From Mesostigma viride (taxonomy: Eukaryota; Streptophyta; Mesostigmatophyceae; Mesostigmatales; Mesostigmataceae): a DNA stretch of 64,000 nt. Below, piece by piece: positions 31,498-42,319 of the stretch; the stretch's first letter is position 1, and each line of letters starts with the position of its first letter. Location: contig RPFO01000154.1 of the NCBI GenBank assembly GCA_009746045.1, positions 4,813,137 to 4,877,136 on the forward strand, in the 5' to 3' direction. Position numbers and translations under genes: made by a program. A model generated the notes under the pieces. That model did no database searches and was not told the DNA's origin. It saw only the letters and a program-made list of their open reading frames with translations.

Positions 31498-32183
31498 TGT
31501 AACGAACCCATCTGGGTCGTGCGAAAGATCCTATTGTTAAGGTAGGTTATTCCCGGTTTCTTGGCTAACCACGACCACTCTCTGGGAGTGGGATTAACGG
31601 AACAGGCGTGGCTTTAGGCCTGTTACGGCTCGCGTTGATTAATATTGCATTAATCTACACAATCCACATTTAGGATGGAGCTACCAAATGCAGTTGGAAT
31701 TATGCCCCAGGTTCAGACAGGTGAAAACACACACTTTATTCCGAACCAAGAGGACGAGACTCTCGTCCTCGGACCAATTTCACCTAGGTCTGCCACCAGG
31801 CTGGCAAGGGGCGCCGACATGGCGCCGGCCTTCCAGAGAATTCCGAAACATGCAGTCCACACAAGATCCTCGGGTCGACATCGACCCTCGCCAGGCTACA
31901 GAATCCACGCATGGGTACAATATCTCAACCAGCTATAAAGTACGCAGCGCGGCGCGACTGCACCGGCCTACTAGCTCTAGAAGATCTCGTACATCAACCT
32001 AGGCCCAAAATAACCGGTCCGAATCACACAAACTATCATAGTTCCATACAAAAGTCCTGACCAAGGGACAATTCCCAAATTAAGTCCCGAAATGAGTCCC
32101 AAAGTCCTACGGACTATGACAACAAGCCAAAATACCTAATTTATTCCATTGTTGCGCCCGTTCCAAGGGTCGGGTTCGCAACA
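31498..32183 (-). repeat. Gypsy-G 5' LTR
   Basis: 686 bp, direct repeat of 20642-21327 with one difference noticed (ATACCTAAT against ATACATAAT). Flanked on its outer side by atgag. Confidence 0.95.
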
Positions 32184-32188
32184 ATGAG

Positions 32189-33921
32189 GATAGGGCTGGA
32201 GACAGTCTGACAGGCAAGACCCTGGTGCCTCCTGTACATAAGGGATCTGTACATACCTTGAGTGCTAATAATGACAATAAAAGATTTTCTCTCTTGTATG
32301 ACATTGCCTCAAGGTTGCATACCATGTTTGGCCATGCAGCTCAGTCTTTGCAAGTTGCTAGACGGCTGGGAGGAAGTGAGTTGTACTCCATCTGCCAACA
32401 GGTTGCTCAAGCTTGCAAGTGCAGGCTAGTTGCTAGAAAGCCCAAGCAGTCTCATGCCAGGACTCCTATTTTGCAGCCAGGCCATGTGCAGGTGGATATT
32501 CAGAGAATCAGGGGTTTGAAGCTGCTGGTTGCAGTGGACAGATATACCAAGTACAAGACCCTAGAGATTCTGCCTGACATGGAGAAGCCTACATTGATTG
32601 CTGCTCTGAAGTTGACAAGGAGCAGGTACCCTGGGTTGGAGTTGTTGCAGTGTGACATTCAGTTTGAGTGCTGTGAGAACCTGCCAGAGTTTCCAGAGTT
32701 GCTGATTACACCCAGGGAGAGCCACGGCCAGCAAGGGGTGGTGGAGAGAGCCATCCAAGAGATCAAGACTGTGCTGCTGGTGGAGAGGATTCCAAGGACG
32801 TCATCTGCCATTGTGACATCTGCATGGCTACGTTCTGTGGAGGACAGGCTGAACCTGAGGACTCCTATGTTCTTTGGTGACATTGCCATCAATCCTCTTA
32901 TGCTGCATACCAGGATGCTGCCAGCTGATGCTGAGCAGGCATGGAAGGAGAAGCTAGAGGCCAAGTTCCTCAAGCTAAGGCAGAAAGACAAGGGCTGGAG
33001 TGTCCTAGAACCTAACGTTGGACAACAGGTTGTTGTGTGGAAGGAACCAAGCTTTCCAGGGAAACGTGGCAGCTGGCATGATGGGGTGGTGACCCGAGTA
33101 GAAGCCGCTGGCCATAAGTGCTGGGTGGCCATTGATGGCTCCCAAGCAGTGCACCGTCTGTCCTGGTCAAAGATCCGTCCCCGGGGAGGTAATCAAGGAG
33201 ACCTCTTCCAGGTGCCCGCTGGTGTACAAGGCGGGGGTGACGTGGAGCTTCCTGATCAGGGTGCTACAGCTGTATCGAGCCCTCAGGGTGACCCTGGCCC
33301 GGCCCCTGGGGTACCTTCACATACGGTGGTTGGGCAAGCAGGCGGACAGGCTGCACCTCCGGAACGGCCCGACACCAGGCCTAGGGGTGTGCGTCTATCA
33401 GATATTGTACAGGCTTTGCAAAGAGCCAAGAAGGAGCCTAAGGTGTCCAAGCTTGTCCAGTTGGATGAACCTGAGGTAGCTGCCATGGAAATAGATACCA
33501 ATGCACAGGTTTCTGTCATGGGACCTCAGCATACAGGAGAACTGCTGGTCGGAGAACCAAGTTGCCCCTGGGTGTCTGATTTCAGTGGTAGGACGCATCT
33601 AAGGGTGTTGGGAGAGGTTACTGCCCCTGTCATGGGTGTGGATGTGACCTTCCTTGTCCTAGAGGACTATGATGGCCCTGTGATTTTGGGTCAGAATTTT
33701 CTGGGCAATCCTGGGGTTTCTATCAGAGCTACAGCTCTGAGAAGAGATGGCTGGGGGATGATTCCCCTAGAAAATTTCAGGACAACATTTCCAGTCAGGT
33801 GCAGGGCCAAGCCGGTCAAGGGTGTAAAATGGGATGAAGGGGAGGTCCCCCCAGCGGCCAGTTTGGTGATTCCAGCTGTGTTGCACCCCAGCAGTATTGG
33901 CATAACCCAGCAACTGCGTGA
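32189..33921 (+). CDS. pol: Copia-C pol: integrase and retropepsin-like domain (exon 1)
   Basis: Open from the Gypsy-G junction. His/Cys finger RLHTMFGHA ... CQQVAQACKC; integrase core with Asp (HVQVDIQ), Asp (LQCDIQFE) and Glu (QGVVERAIQ). The SH3-like tail (VGQQVVVWKEPSFPGKRGSW ... LSWSKIRPRG) resembles a retroviral/Gypsy integrase C-terminus. After a Gly/Pro linker comes the retropepsin-like domain at about 33485-33745: MEIDTNAQVSVMG, SDFSG, VILGQNFLG. The frame hits TGA at 33923 unless the downstream intron is removed. Sequence around TGA is ITQQLRE, aligning with ITKRDIAAHS of Copia-A. Confidence 0.88.
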
Positions 33922-34159
33922 GTGACCCCCTCTTTTCCCCCTGTTCCCCCCTGCGTGTCCCCCCCGTTCCGCGCCGAGTGTTCCCCCCGCGCGTGATTGT
34001 CTGTTCCCCCCGCGCGCGAGTCCGTGAGTGTGAGTGTGAGTGTGAGTCCGTGAGTGTGAGTACGTCGGCAAGTCCGTGTCAGTCTCCGCTGGGGGTCTAG
34101 GGGGACTGGGGGCTGCAGAGGCTCTGGGGGGGTAGCTCACGTAGTTGCTGGACTCACAG
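33922..34159 (+). other. Probable GT-AG intron in Copia-C pol
   Basis: Removing 33922-34159 (GTGACC...CACAG, phase 2) joins LRE to SLAAHSPLTYD, which aligns with Copia-A IAAHSPITF and gives one integrase-to-RNase H frame. The segment is C-rich, then a run of GTGAGT units (about 34023-34064), then G-rich. The better donor GTGAGT at 33918 would break the frame, and other acceptors in phase exist at 34121, 34136 and 34145. The alternative is a simple inactivating insertion. Confidence 0.5.
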
Positions 34160-35735
34160 GAGCCTTGCTGCACACTCTCCTTTGACATATGACCAGCTGG
34201 TCCAAGAGATGAGCTCGCCTACTTTGTTTGAGGCTTGGAAGCTCGCCTTCTCCAAGGCATTGGAGGAGTGGTTGCAGTTTGAGTGTGCTGCACCAACAGA
34301 CAGACGTCCCCCAGCATCAAGGAAGCTTGCTTTGAGATTTGTGCTGAAGAGGAAGGTTGTGGATGAGGTATCAGTGCCCCATGTCAGGCCTGTCCTGAAT
34401 GAGTATCACGGCACGGGGAGTCTGCCAGGGGAGGAGCTGTACACGCCAGGGATGCTACACGACACATGGAGAATTTTGCTATGTCTCTACGTGGGGTTGC
34501 TGAACAGGGGAGCAGCTATGTCATCAGTGCTGCTGGACTTCAAGAGGGCATTTTTAAAATCTGATCCAGAAGTGGCCAGGAGGGTGTGGAAGCAGGATGA
34601 GCCTTACTGTGTTGAGGTGCCTGCCATCTGGAAGCTGGAGCTGCATCAACAATTCCTGGTTATTCTGAAGGGCCTGGAAGGACTCAGGTCGAGCCCAATC
34701 ATCTGGAGACTCACGCTGCAGGAAGCTCTGATCAGTGAGTGTGGCTTGAGAGTGTCTTCAGTTGATCCCTGTTTGCTGCTGGCCCAATGGGAGGGTCTGC
34801 CAGTGTATGCTAGTTTGCATGGAGATGATCTGCATTTGCTAGCCCCCACGACCTGGCTGAAGAAGTTTATTCCTGTCATCAGTGGCAAGTTTTCACTGGG
34901 CAAGGAGCTGTGGCAGGAGCCCAACAAGCCTGTAGTGTTCTGTGGAATGCAGGCTACCCTGTTCAGGAGGGACGGGGAGTGGAGTATCAGGCTTCAGGCT
35001 GGAGGAGATTATAAACAGACCATTGTGAAGGCCTTGCCAGAGAAGATCACCCAGGCTGCAGGACCTGAGTTGAGAGGCATGTGGGCCTGGTTTGCCAGCA
35101 TCTGTGGTCCGTCTTTGATGGTCCATAGCAGAATGCCTGATGAGGTGCTTGAGGATGAGAAGCCTCGAGTCATAGCCCGGTTGGTGGAGAGTACCCCTGA
35201 TCTGATTTTGTCTGGGATTGACTTTGCCCAGCCTATCACCTTGGAGATCTTTGTTGACAGTTCCATGGATGCTCGCCAGGTTACCAAGGTCAGGGGGAGA
35301 TCTGCTGCTCTGTTTGCTTTTTATCAGAGCAGGGCAAGTTTGTTCAGCTGGTACAGCAGGCTGCAGAAGAGGGTCTGTATCAGTTCAGATGTGGCAGAAT
35401 GCAGGGCCATATGCGAGGGGATCCAGTCCAGCCTGTACATAAAGGAGTTAATGCTGGAGCTGGCTTCAGTTACCCCTTGGACCTTGCAGATGGAGACGTT
35501 GTTGCTAACAAACAGCATGGGTATGGTCCAGTTTGTTCACAAGCAGCTGGCCAGAAGCCGGGACCTGGATTATTTGTTGCTGAAGGAGTTGGCCAGTTTG
35601 GTTTACTTGAAGCATATCCCTGGCGAGGAGAACCCTGCTGATGCATTGACAAAGCTGCCACACAAGGCCCCAGCCCAGTACAATGTACTGAGGAAGCTCA
35701 TGAATGCTGACTGTCAAGTCGGTCTATCTGTCTAA
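34160..35735 (+). CDS. pol: Copia-C pol: RT and RNase H (exon 2)
   Basis: RT with LDFKRAFLKSD (motif A), GLRSSPIIW (motif B) and SLHGDDLHLL at the catalytic box. RNase H has VDSSMDARQV, AECRAI and TNSMG where an Asp is expected, then GEENPADALTKLPHKAPAQYNVLRKLM. Open to TAA at 35735. The first Met-like codons lie inside conserved sequence (SPLTYDQLVQEM), so translation must come from upstream, either by splicing or by frame bypass. Confidence 0.9.
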
Positions 35736-36482
35736 AAGCTGAGAGCTGGGTGCTTAAGTCTCTGGATATCAGGCTGGGAGCTTGATTGTACATAATCCTG
35801 AGCACACCTTGAGGGGTGAGACATGTCTCTGGTGTGGGAATGTCTGACATTGTCTCTGATGGAGAGATGTCTATCTGGGGTTTTCATCTCAGTCTGAGGT
35901 TTCCCCAGATCTGTGGTTTGTGGGCGGGGTTCGATTCCCTGGTGCCGTCTTAAGGCGGAGTTTCACGGACTGGCTGACCCATCCACCATGCTGGTGAGGT
36001 GGCGACAGGTCCCCTGATTTTCCACGGTTGGAACGAGTATAGGAGCTTGTGTTTTGCATGTGCTTCGCGTAGATGTTGTGTCTGGTTCGATAAGGGGCAG
36101 CAGACCGGCGCCGACTCCCGTCTGGGGGTCAGCAATGTTTTCTGATGAGCTGTTGTGGGTGATCTGTGGGGTTTCGCCTAAGGTCCTGAAGGTTGTACAT
36201 ACTTCTCAAGTTCTTCACTGAACACCTATGGGCTGCCACAGTTGGCCAACCTCTTGTACATGGGTAACACAACGAGCCTCCCATGAAGGGATAGGGACTC
36301 ATTGTAATTTGTTTGTGCTCCTGAGCCAGTATGGGTGCTATGTACATATAATAAGGAATCCAAGCTGACTGTCATGCCCAGCGGGTTGTGACTTGTAGTC
36401 GGGGAGGATGTCCAGTACCCATTGTGTGTGTTTGTATGTAGACTTGTGTGAGCTGCTACAGCTCAAGAAAAGAAAGGATTGG
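35736..36482 (+). other. Copia-C 3' untranslated region
   Basis: About 750 bases with no supported gene. It ends AGCTCAAGAAAAGAAAGGATTGG just before the 3' LTR, a good polypurine tract. Confidence 0.75.
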
Positions 36483-37179
36483 AGTTAACGCCAAGCGCAT
36501 TGGCATGATCCTGATTCGGCATATCTCTGCGATTCCAGCGGCACCGGAACGAGTTCATTCCGACAAGTATCAAGAAAGTTATGGCGTTCCGACTTCCCGG
36601 TCGCGCGCGAGCGCGAGCCGGCTGTTCTTCTAAGTCGGACGTGAATATTTGCCGACGACATATGGGGTCGACAGTAATTCCTGGGCTGACAGGAATTAGG
36701 TGCTGTACCTACGACGGTATTGGATTAATACGTCGTACGCAGGAAATAGGAACCTTAACCTGTGGTCTGTTGGTACCGCAGGCTTAGTCCTGGACTTCTA
36801 GGTGCAGATGCAATAGTCACTGTGGACTGTGCTCTGTGGTCACTGTGCCTGTATGGCAGAACTACTGTATAGGAGTTGGACGCTGTACAGGTAGTGAATA
36901 CTGTACCGGGGGTGTTATTACTGAGCAGGCCTCCTAGGCTGCTCAGGACTAGCAAGCACAGTGCACAAGTATATAAACAATAGGCCAGTGCCAATTGGGC
37001 ATCTCTTGCGAGCCCGCCTCACGTGTTGTGCCTTGACTTGGCAAGCGCGTGTACAAGCCTCAAGTGTGTGAGCGCTGTAACATTATCCAATTTTTAACAA
37101 AGCTCCGTTTCCAACCATATTCACACATTGCTGCATTGCAACCATATCCTTCACATTGCGTGTGATAAGAAAGTTAACT
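36483..37179 (+). repeat. Copia-C 3' LTR
   Basis: 697 bp, AGTTAACGCC...GTTAACT, near-identical to 17350-18046. Followed by the gatgc duplication and the last codons of Copia-B1. Confidence 0.95.
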
Positions 37180-37184
37180 GATGC

Positions 37185-37260
37185 ACTCACCAAGGAGGCG
37201 CGGGAGGCTGCCCCGCAGTACGCAGTGTTGCGCAAGCGCATGACGATGCAACACCCGTGA
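37185..37260 (+). pseudogene. pol: Copia-B1 RNase H C-terminus
   Basis: Last 25 codons (LTKEAREAAPQYAVLRKRM ... TGA), matching 13303-13378 of B2. It joins in frame to 17349 when Copia-C and one gatgc are removed. Confidence 0.92.
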
Positions 37261-37639
37261 GCCACACAGGGTTACGGCTCGGGCGCTTTATGAATACAGC
37301 CATAAGTCACCCTGTGTTGCTAGCATTCACGAATATCATGGTGGTAGTTTTTTTTTGCTTGTCATGACCATACCCTAGCCACGTTGGACGGTGCCTTGGG
37401 CCCGTCGGCGGGTCACTGGTCCTAATAAATGGGTCACCTTTTGTCTGGTGGCATACTTGGTTTTTGCTCGCTACTTATTACATCACTATTCATGTGTGAT
37501 CACAAGGGCGCGGGTCGATACCGTGGTGATTTTGACGGCCTTGAGGCCCCCTTGAGTTCCCTACCTTAGAGGGTTTTGTATGGTCTGCATTTGATGTAAT
37601 TATTTTGATAATTAATCAAAGAACAAAAGAGTATGTCGG
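37261..37639 (+). other. Copia-B1 3' untranslated region
   Basis: Matches 13379-13756 of B2 with a few substitutions. Contains TTTATGAATACA (37287-37298), complementary to the 12 bases after the 5' LTR. Confidence 0.85.
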
Positions 37640-37984
37640 AGTTGAGTAACTCTAGAGCCCTAGGATCTGGCTCTGAGTTCCCCATGTCCGTCCGCACGCC
37701 TTCCGCTAGCGTCCGCTCAGCCGCCGGCTATAATCCGGCGGTCCGATGCGGGCGACCGGTCTAAGGGCGGCGCCTAGGGCCGGCGCCACCTAGGCCCCAG
37801 TCCGGGGCCTTATCCGGGTCAGTACGGACGGCTAGCTTGTCCCACGGTTACGGCTAACCGGATAGGGTTTGCTGGCTAAGACATAAACCAGTGGTGGGCC
37901 AGCTCCGACAGTAGTTCTCTGTGTTCACCTTATCCCAAGCTCAACGTGACCGACCGCCATAGCTGAGCCGGTCGGGCTTTAACT
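37640..37984 (+). repeat. Copia-B1 3' LTR
   Basis: 345 bp, identical by eye to 5834-6178. Followed by agagc, the second copy of the target duplication in Copia-A. Confidence 0.95.
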
Positions 37985-37989
37985 AGAGC

Positions 37990-39760
37990 TACAGTCTTAC
38001 AAGTCGGTCGAGCCTCTCAGTCGCATTTGCAGCACAGTGGCTAGGCTAGCAGCACTGTCGGGTACGGAGGGTGTAGCGTGGGGCGCTGATCTCCCGCCAG
38101 CTGCTGACCTGGTTATGCCTGCATTACTGCATCCCAACAGCTTAGGAATCACTAAGAGGGACATAGCCGCACATTCCCCGATCACATTCCCTGAGCTTGT
38201 ACTGCAGATGTCAACGCCTAGTGGGTTCTCGAGCTGGTGGTGTGCATTCCGTAAGGCACTTGAGGAGTGGCAGGGCTACGGGGTGTATGAACCGCTTGAC
38301 ACGGTGCCGAAGGGGGCTAGGGTGCTTCCGCTGAAGATGGTGCTGTCCCACAAGGTGAAGGCAGGTGTGGAGATCTGCTACGTGAGGCCGGTATCGCAAG
38401 AGTTTGCAGGAATGCAGGTACTAGCCCGCTGGCCAAGGAGGAGCTCTATACCCCAGGGATGGCATGGGACACGTTCAGGATGGTTAGCATGATTTTTCTT
38501 AGCTTTCTGGACGAAGGCAAGGACTACGCGTGTGCGTCCATTGATGTCAAGCGCGCATTCCCTAACTCTAGCGAGGAAGTGGCGCAAGAGGTGTGGGAGG
38601 GTACTCCGCCTCTAGTGGTGCAGACGCCGCCGTTCTGGAAGGAGGTGGTCACGTCTGAGTTCATGGGTCTGTGCAAGGCTATAGAGGGTCTGCAGAGCGC
38701 GTCGATTGTTTGGAGGATAACCCTCATGCGTGCGTTGGGTGAGATCGCAGGGTTTGAGGTATCTCCCTACGACCCATCGTTGTTCGTGGCGCGGATGCCG
38801 TCTGGTCCTATGTTTGTACAACTGCATGGGGATGACTTGCGTGTCATTGCTTCGCGGTCAGCCTTGCATGCATTCTATGCTGACATTGGGCGGCGGTTCC
38901 CAGTGGGTGAGTTGCAGCAATTGGGGCCGCAGACGCCACGGGTGTTTTGCGGGGTGGTGCAAACCCTGCGGGTGGTGTCGGGTAAGCACCGGATGCATTT
39001 GGGTATCCCTGACAGGTACAGGGAGGAGCTCATGCGCGATGTGGAGGAGTTGTGCGCCAAGGGTTTGTGGAGCAGATTGCGTGGCAAGCTCGGCTGGATG
39101 GCAGCGGTGTGTGGGCCTGACTTGCTGGTGTTAAGCAGGACTGTGGATGAGGTGTTGGCTCTCGTTTCTCCGTATGTAATCAAGCAGTATGTTGCTGAGA
39201 GCCAGGGTGTAGTACTTTCTGGTTTGTCTCTTTCTCAGCCGATTGTGTTGCATTGCTTTGCTGACACGTCTGGCGAGGGCAGGGAGCTCACCAAGACGAG
39301 AGCTCGCATGGGCGGCTTGTTTGTGCTCTCCAACCCCAAGGGCAATGGTTCGCTCTGTGGGTGGTACTCAAGGTTGTGCCGCAGGGTGGCAGTTGGATCG
39401 GATACCAATGAGTGTCGTGGGGTGTGTGAGTGTATCAAGGCGTCCATGTATCTAGAGCAATTTCTGCGCTGGATGGGCAAGTGGCTGGATGCTCGTTTGG
39501 TACTGACCACGACTGTGCATACCGACAGTCAGCCGCTTGTGAGTTTCATTCTCAACAGCCTGTCCAGGACGCGCGACCTGGATTTCCTACTACTCAAGGA
39601 GCTGTCATACGCAGTGAGCGTGCTTCATCTACCTGGGAAGCTCAACCCGGCTGATGCGCTGACCAAGCTGTTCGCTGGGGCGCGCGACCAGTATCGCCTC
39701 CTGCGGATGGTCATGGGGGGCTCTCTCGAGGGTGTCTGCAAGGACTGCTGGATGGTTTGA
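37990..39760 (+). pseudogene. pol: Copia-A pol, second part: RT and RNase H
   Basis: Continues the 3703-5833 frame after Copia-B1 is removed (GSIE then LQSYKSVEPL). RT has SIDVKRAFPNS (motif A), GLQSASIVW (motif B) and QLHGDDLRVI. RNase H has FADTSGEGREL, NECRGV and HTDSQPL and ends KLNPADALTKLFAGARDQYRLLRMVM. One frameshift lies at about 38405-38420, between YVRPVSQEFAG and PLAKEELYTPG. With the TAG at 4228 this makes Copia-A inactive. Confidence 0.88.
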
Positions 39761-40239
39761 TGTAGATCTGGGCAATGGACCATGTGGCATGAGAATTTCA
39801 GGCTGGCAGGCGTTGGGACGCATTACATGTGGGCTGGGAATGACCCCTGGATCGAGCCCATCTCAGGATGACCCAGTACGGTTGGATAACTCTATCTTGG
39901 TGGGGATGTACCCGATGGGATGGTCCTGGGTTGAGGACCTGATCGGAGGCGGGGACTGTGGTTGGTGATGTGTGAAAGTCCGTGGGTTCAGGGTGTGGTT
40001 GGTGTTGGAGCCGAGGGTGGTCTTTTGATCAGTCTTGTATTCTCGCTTGCTTACTTGACTTACTGACAGATGCTGGTTGTACTACCAGGGCGTGAATGGG
40101 CGCCAAGTGAGGGGTGCGGACTCCCCTAGTACATAGCGTCCTGTGTTAGTGCTTCCTGGTGAGGTGTCTGTCGGTTACTCTCGAGTTGAGTGAGATAATG
40201 ATTGGTGGGATGTGTGACTGCTCGGGAAAAAGCGGCTGG
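39761..40239 (+). other. Copia-A 3' untranslated region
   Basis: About 480 bases with no gene. It ends GCTCGGGAAAAAGCGGCTGG, with the purine run GGGAAAAAG as candidate polypurine tract before the LTR. Confidence 0.7.
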
Positions 40240-40822
40240 TGTTATATTATAGGTTTCAGCTCGCAGTCACATGGAAATAATTAATGATTGTGTGCCGGTA
40301 CTTAGCCATTTTGTGGTTCGAGGCGTTCGGGTTAATTCGGCGCATTGGGACTTAGCCGTTTTGAGGTTCGGCTGAATTTTGGCTTGTGTGATCCACAACG
40401 ATTTAAGTTACGGTGTGTGCGTTATGCCTCGTGAGTTACGCCCTAGACTTTGGCTGTGCGGCACTGGTCCGGTACTGAGGTGCGGACTAGGATTCTGGGT
40501 ACTGCCGGCTGGCGTGACAAGTGGCGAGATACTGGTGTGTGTTGATTGGTCGGTACTCGGCTGGTGTGTTGTAAGGGAGATGTGTAACGGAGATGCGTTC
40601 CCAGGCTTGCGTCGGTGCCTAGCGCCGCAGGCTAGCCTAGCCGCCTGACAGACGATGATGACCCAAAAGCCAGCATTGTGTTGCGGCGGTCCAACGGTTG
40701 TTGCTGCTATGCTGGCAATGGCTATGGTTGCGCTGGTAAATTAAGCTGGGGGCTTGGCTCTGAGTTTGTAACCTGATTACCGTAAAATTATCATTTAATA
40801 AAATTCGAACTCGATTTTAACA
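40240..40822 (+). repeat. Copia-A 3' LTR
   Basis: 583 bp. Differs from the 5' LTR by about ten substitutions and lacks four bases near its end. Followed by cgcgc and the second half of hAT1. Confidence 0.93.
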
Positions 40823-40827
40823 CGCGC

Positions 40828-41396
40828 TGCTGGGGCGGCTGGGCCAAGCGGATCATCAAAGGGCCAATCCACCGACGGTAATTTGCCCGCACCTTATGGG
40901 CTCAGCAAAGAGCAGCTGGACGAGGAGCTGTGCGAGGCATTCATTTGCGCCTTTCAATGCCATCGACGCCCTTCAATGTCATCGACACCTCGGGGCAATG
41001 TATAGTGCATTCATATCTTGAGTTCTACAAATTTATTATCCTTTCCAGTGAGTTGTGAATTGATACGTACTGGTATTGATACTGAGTTGCATGTTGTCTC
41101 GATTTTGAAGAGAAACTATCAAGTTAGACCGTTAGAAACTAAGCTTGTATTTCTAGGTAGTGATGACAATGCCAAGGTCATGCTATATATGTCATGTATA
41201 GCCAAAAGGTATGGCAAAAACACCAGCAGACCATGCTTCATGGTTGCTCAGAATGTTGAAAACCCCTCAAAACCATGCCAAAAAAGGGGTTTTCAACAGT
41301 TAGCGTACGATTAGCGTATAATACATTATACACCGCGTATTATACATTATACACCTGGGGCCGCGTACGACGCGTATCGCGTATGGCCCATCACTG
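40828..41396 (+). pseudogene. hAT1 right half with transposase remnant
   Basis: Continues the 1326 frame (GAAGPSGSSKGQSTDG ... LSKEQLDEELCEAFIC). After one lost or gained base it shows PFNAIDA, the short motif that marks the start of the hAT transposase core. The rest of the core is missing, so hAT1 is an internal-deletion derivative. From about 41018 the sequence is non-coding and ends in GCGTA-rich repeats and the inverted terminus. Confidence 0.6.
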
Positions 41397-41404
41397 CTGT
41401 CGGG

Positions 41405-42294
41405 TCTCCTTTGGAGCGCACGAGAGCTGGTCCAGATCCCCACCGCAGACGTCAGGGTCGGCCCACGTGCAGTACGATCCCGAGGAGGAGGACTATGCTC
41501 CCCCGGGCCCCTTTCCTTTCGTACCCACCTCCCTCCCAGCAAGGAGCGCGCCCACCAACGCTATCTTCAGCCGGCTGCCCCTGGATGACCCCGGTTATGA
41601 GCATCCCACGTCCGTTCGAGTTCGGCGTGAGTCGGCCCCCTTTGCGTCGCAGCGGGTATCCGATGACTACGCGCTCCGCCGAGAATCGGGCGACTTCGAT
41701 CCCGAGCGTGAGGAGGACACCTTCGTGTCCCGTGGGCATGACCAGACTGCAGGAAGGGGCTCGCACCAGGAGATGCGGGCGCGGTGTCACCAGCCCCTCA
41801 CCTTTTCTAGCCCCGCGTACTGCAGCAAGGGTGGCCCCCTGCGACCTGACCCTGTCAAGGCGCCGCCTATGCCAGATTTTAAGGCGGTGCCCAAGCTCCA
41901 TGCGGGCATGACTCCCCGTGAGATTGACGAGTGGCCGCTCATATGTGGCAACAATTGTACACTGTATGGTGTGAACACCATGAGTGGCAGCTGGCCACCA
42001 AGGTTCTGATCCCCTACGTGGTGGTGAAGTGTATGGACCCATCAGTGGTCGGGATGCTTAACGTCGAGAGTGTGGCGTCTCAGTCATACCCGCAGACAGT
42101 GGAGGAACTGCTGGCGCGCATCCGGCCGGCGCAAGCTCATCCCTCCCGGCTATCGACTGACCGAGCGGTTTGAGTTCGGACGCCTACGTCAGGGCAACAC
42201 TGACTTGGCGGAGTTCCTCACCACCTTTGACTCCTTTGCGGCGCGGCTGACCGGGGACCTGACGTGGACCGAGTACAAGATTCGGTTTCTGGAG
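41405..42294 (+). pseudogene. gag: Gypsy-H gag, middle part
   Basis: Resumes after hAT1 at RVSFGAHESW. It matches Gypsy-G gag residues of the capsid region but has a frameshift at about 41932 (GAGTGGCCGCTCATATGTGG against GAGTGGGCCCGTATGTGG) and another near 42122. It is interrupted at KIRFLE by the first palindrome array. Confidence 0.88.
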
Positions 42295-42319
42295 TTAAAT
42301 TGTACATCTCAAGGTTTTA

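Larger units (their letters stand above)
20642..32183 (-). mobile_element. Gypsy-G: intact-looking chromovirus with two extra ORFs
   Basis: 11.5 kb on the minus strand. The two 686-bp LTRs (31498-32183 as 5', 20642-21327 as 3') begin TGTTGCG and end CGTTACA in element orientation, differing at one base by eye. The duplication atgag is at 20637-20641 and 32184-32188. Order on the minus strand: leader ORF0 with an RNase H1 N-terminal-type domain, gag, pol (protease, RT, RNase H, integrase, chromodomain), ORF3. All four frames are open. Near-identical LTRs mean it is young. It is the innermost layer of the nest. Confidence 0.97.
17350..37179 (+). mobile_element. Copia-C: LTR retrotransposon, split by Gypsy-G
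   Basis: Both 697-bp LTRs (17350-18046 and 36483-37179) begin AGTTAACGCC and end GTTAACT, so the tips form a 7-bp inverted repeat. They differ at about two bases by eye. The duplication gatgc is at 17345-17349 and 37180-37184. Order: extra ORF (ORF0), gag, in-frame UGA, integrase, retropepsin-like domain, probable intron, RT, RNase H. Gypsy-G (duplication atgag) is inserted between gag and integrase. Without it the element is about 8.3 kb. Confidence 0.95.
5834..37984 (+). mobile_element. Copia-B1: LTR retrotransposon, split by Copia-B2 and Copia-C
   Basis: The two 345-bp LTRs (5834-6178 and 37640-37984) read identically by eye. They begin AGTTGAGTAA and end TTTAACT and are flanked by agagc at 5829-5833 and 37985-37989. 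Coding pieces are 6198-7947, 14107-17349 and 37185-37260. Copia-B2 (duplication ggcac) sits in the gag-pre-integrase region and Copia-C (duplication gatgc) near the end of RNase H. Without them the element is about 6.1 kb. It shares diagnostic LTR variants (CTCTGAG, GATGCGGG) that B2 lacks. Confidence 0.95.
1664..40822 (+). mobile_element. Copia-A: LTR retrotransposon, split by Copia-B1
   Basis: Two direct LTRs (1664-2249 and 40240-40822) begin TGTTATA and end TTAACA, flanked by the 5-bp duplication cgcgc at 1659-1663 and 40823-40827. Order inside: gag, in-frame UGA, integrase, retropepsin-like domain, RT, RNase H. Copia-B1 sits between the retropepsin-like domain and RT (5834-37984, duplication agagc). 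Removing it restores the reading frame exactly. The LTRs differ by roughly ten substitutions plus a 4-bp indel by eye, more than in the elements nested inside it. Confidence 0.95.
912..41396 (+). mobile_element. hAT1: about 1.3-kb hAT deletion derivative, split by Copia-A
   Basis: The ends form an inverted repeat, CAGTGATGCGCCATACGC at 912 and the reverse complement of CAGTGATGGGCCATACGC ending at 41396. The flanking octamers are ccgtctgg (904-911) and ctgtcggg (41397-41404). Intact Gypsy-G gag reads ccgtcggg at this site, so each copy has one mutation. An 8-bp duplication is the hAT hallmark. GCGTA-rich subterminal repeats occupy both ends (about 925-1060 and 41300-41385). Without Copia-A the element is about 1.32 kb: 912-1663 plus 40828-41396. 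Confidence 0.88.

Noticed and set aside
34023-34064. GTGAGT repeats as telomere-like sequence
   Set aside because: Short, imperfect and internal to a retrotransposon. The unit does not match plant or algal telomere repeats.
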